From positions 1 to 64,000 of the forward strand of contig DATCEO010000099.1 of the NCBI GenBank assembly GCA_036510065.1: DNA of 64,000 bases, written 5' to 3'. Shown here piece after piece: positions 62,752 through 64,000 of this stretch. The stretch's first letter is position 1. The number at the start of each line of letters is the position of its first letter. Origin of the DNA: DASUBV01 sp036510065 (GTDB lineage: Bacteria > Actinomycetota > Actinomycetes > Streptosporangiales > Streptosporangiaceae). Both the position numbers and the translations under genes were made by a program. The notes under the pieces were generated by a model that had not been told where the DNA came from, ran no database searches, and saw only the letters and a list, made by a program, of their open reading frames with translations.

Positions 62752-64000
62752 ATGAGCCAGCCGTTCAAGGGCCGCATCAACGTCGACATCCGCGAGTCGG
62801 AACCGGACTGGGCCCCGTTCGAGCCGCCGAAGGCACCCGACGGGGCGCCGAACGTCGTGTACGTCGTCCTGGACGATGTCGGGTTCTCGGGGATGTCGTG
62901 CTATGGCGGCCCGATCGAGACGCCGAATATCGAGCGGATCGCGGCCGACGGGGTGCGGTATACGCAGTGGCATACGACGGCACTGTGCTCGCCCACCCGG
63001 TCCTGCCTGCTGACCGGCCGTAACCACACCCGCAACTCGATGGCCTGCATCACCGAGGCCGCGGTGGGGTTCCCGAACGCCAGCGGGACGATCCCGCCGG
63101 AGAACGGGATGCTGCCCGAGATCCTGGGCGAGCGGGGCTGGAACACCTACATGGTCGGCAAATGGCACCTGTGCCCGACGGTGGAGATGAACGTGGCATC
63201 CACGCGGCGGAACTGGCCCTCGGGACGGGGGTTCGAGCGGTTCTACGGGTTCCTGGGCGCCGAGACCAACCAGTGGTACCCCGACCTGGTCTACGACAAC
63301 CACCCCGTCGACCAGCCGTCGCTGCCCGAGCAGGGCTATCACTTCACCAGCGACATCACCGACAAGGCGCTGGAGTTCATCAACGACGCCAAGGTGATCG
63401 CGCCGGACAAGCCGTTCTTCCTCTACTACGCACCGGGGGCCGCGCACGCCCCGCACCATGTCCCGAAGGAATGGGCCGACAAGTTCAAGGGCCGCTTCGA
63501 CATGGGCTACGAGGCGATACGGGAGCGGACGCTGGCCCGCCAGAAGGAGCTGGGCATCGTCCCGGCCGACACCGAGCTGCCGCCCGTCAACCCGCTGGGG
63601 ACCCCGGAGACCCGCCAGGGCCCGGACGGGAAGCCGTTCCCGCCGCTGGACTACACCAAGCCCTGGGATTCGCTGTCCGCCGAGGAACAGCGGCTGTTCG
63701 CCCGGATGGCCGAGGTCTACGCCGGGTTCCTGGCCCATGCCGACCACCACATCGGCCGCCTGCTGGACTACCTGGAGGAGTCCGGGCAGCGCGAGAACAC
63801 CATGATCGTCGTGGTCTCCGACAACGGGGCCAGCGGCGAGGGCGGCCCGGACGGGTCGGTCAACGAGATGAAGTTCGCCAACGGCATTCCCGACGACATG
63901 CAGTCCAACCTGGCCATGCTGGACGAGCTCGGCGGCACCAGGACCTACAACCACTACCCCAACGGGTGGGCGATGGCCTTCAACACGCCGTTCAAGATGT
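62752..64000 (+). CDS. Type I sulfatase (arylsulfatase), partial at window end
   Basis: The first 416 residues of a formylglycine-dependent sulfatase; the gene continues past 64000. Metal ligands DD (41-42), the modification motif LCSPTRSCLLTGR with C79 as the formylglycine precursor, GKWHL, and VVVSDNGASGEGG are present. There is no signal peptide, so it should meet cytosolic FGE, encoded at 17723-18775. The ATG at 62752 follows GAGGAGC. The substrate is unknown; similar proteins act on aryl or alkyl sulfates. Confidence 0.92.
   Translation, partial: MSQPFKGRINVDIRESEPDWAPFEPPKAPDGAPNVVYVVLDDVGFSGMSCYGGPIETPNIERIAADGVRYTQWHTTALCSPTRSCLLTGRNHTRNSMACITEAAVGFPNASGTIPPENGMLPEILGERGWNTYMVGKWHLCPTVEMNVASTRRNWPSGRGFERFYGFLGAETNQWYPDLVYDNHPVDQPSLPEQGYHFTSDITDKALEFINDAKVIAPDKPFFLYYAPGAAHAPHHVPKEWADKFKGRFDMGYEAIRERTLARQKELGIVPADTELPPVNPLGTPETRQGPDGKPFPPLDYTKPWDSLSAEEQRLFARMAEVYAGFLAHADHHIGRLLDYLEESGQRENTMIVVVSDNGASGEGGPDGSVNEMKFANGIPDDMQSNLAMLDELGGTRTYNHYPNGWAMAFNTPFKM

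Overview
The window is G+C-rich DNA (about 70% by eye) from an actinobacterium. The evidence is many GTG/TTG starts, a WhiB-type Fe-S regulator, several large ATP-binding LuxR (LAL) regulators, an actinobacterial GH15 trehalase/glucoamylase and other families typical of Actinomycetota. The genus cannot be fixed from this sequence. I see no rRNA, tRNA, CRISPR array, insertion sequence or prophage.

Region 1 (1-15 kb). A partial uvrA and a decayed flavoprotein fragment lead into a tightly coupled minus-strand chemosensory operon: mcp, cheW, a cheA-receiver hybrid, cheB, and cheR with a TPR-like tail. It continues, after 117 nt, into a receiver domain fused to a PIG-L deacetylase, a PHP phosphoesterase and a membrane GT2 polysaccharide synthase. 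Divergent from mcp are a GT4 glycosyltransferase and a convergent secreted lipoprotein with a glycosidase-like fold. There is no flagellar gene. The context suggests a chemosensory system that controls a surface glycan rather than swimming.

Region 2 (15-62 kb). Almost every transcription unit here is preceded by one imperfect palindrome, (A/C)TCACCC-N5-GGGTGA(T/G), of which I locate 21 copies. It usually lies 60-107 nt before the start codon. The apparent regulon holds a 9-residue-repeat protein with an RDD protein, a formylglycine-generating enzyme, a SulP transporter, a DUF1269 protein, a Wbl protein, two paralogous four-TM proteins, a K+ channel with a catalytically degenerate HAD protein, an aquaporin, and a bd oxidase (cydAB) with a small membrane protein. 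It also holds a GMC oxidoreductase, a GH15 hydrolase, an MFS exporter, MarC, a GH63-like glucosidase, a frameshifted Na+/H+ antiporter, SHOCT proteins, DUF389, DUF7144, a GAP-family protein, NDH-2 with G6PDH, two cysteine-less CMD-fold proteins, and a sulfatase that runs off the end. Five LAL/MalT-like regulators lie inside the region, at least two of them carrying the motif themselves.

Taken together, region 2 looks like a clustered stress or low-oxygen regulon. Glucan/trehalose hydrolysis and sugar oxidation (GH15, GH63, GMC, Zwf) would feed reductant through NDH-2 to a bd-type oxidase, alongside ion, water and envelope homeostasis proteins and FGE-dependent sulfatase activation. The motif and its regulator are not ones I recognise; the regulator could be one of the LAL proteins or a NarL-type protein outside the window.
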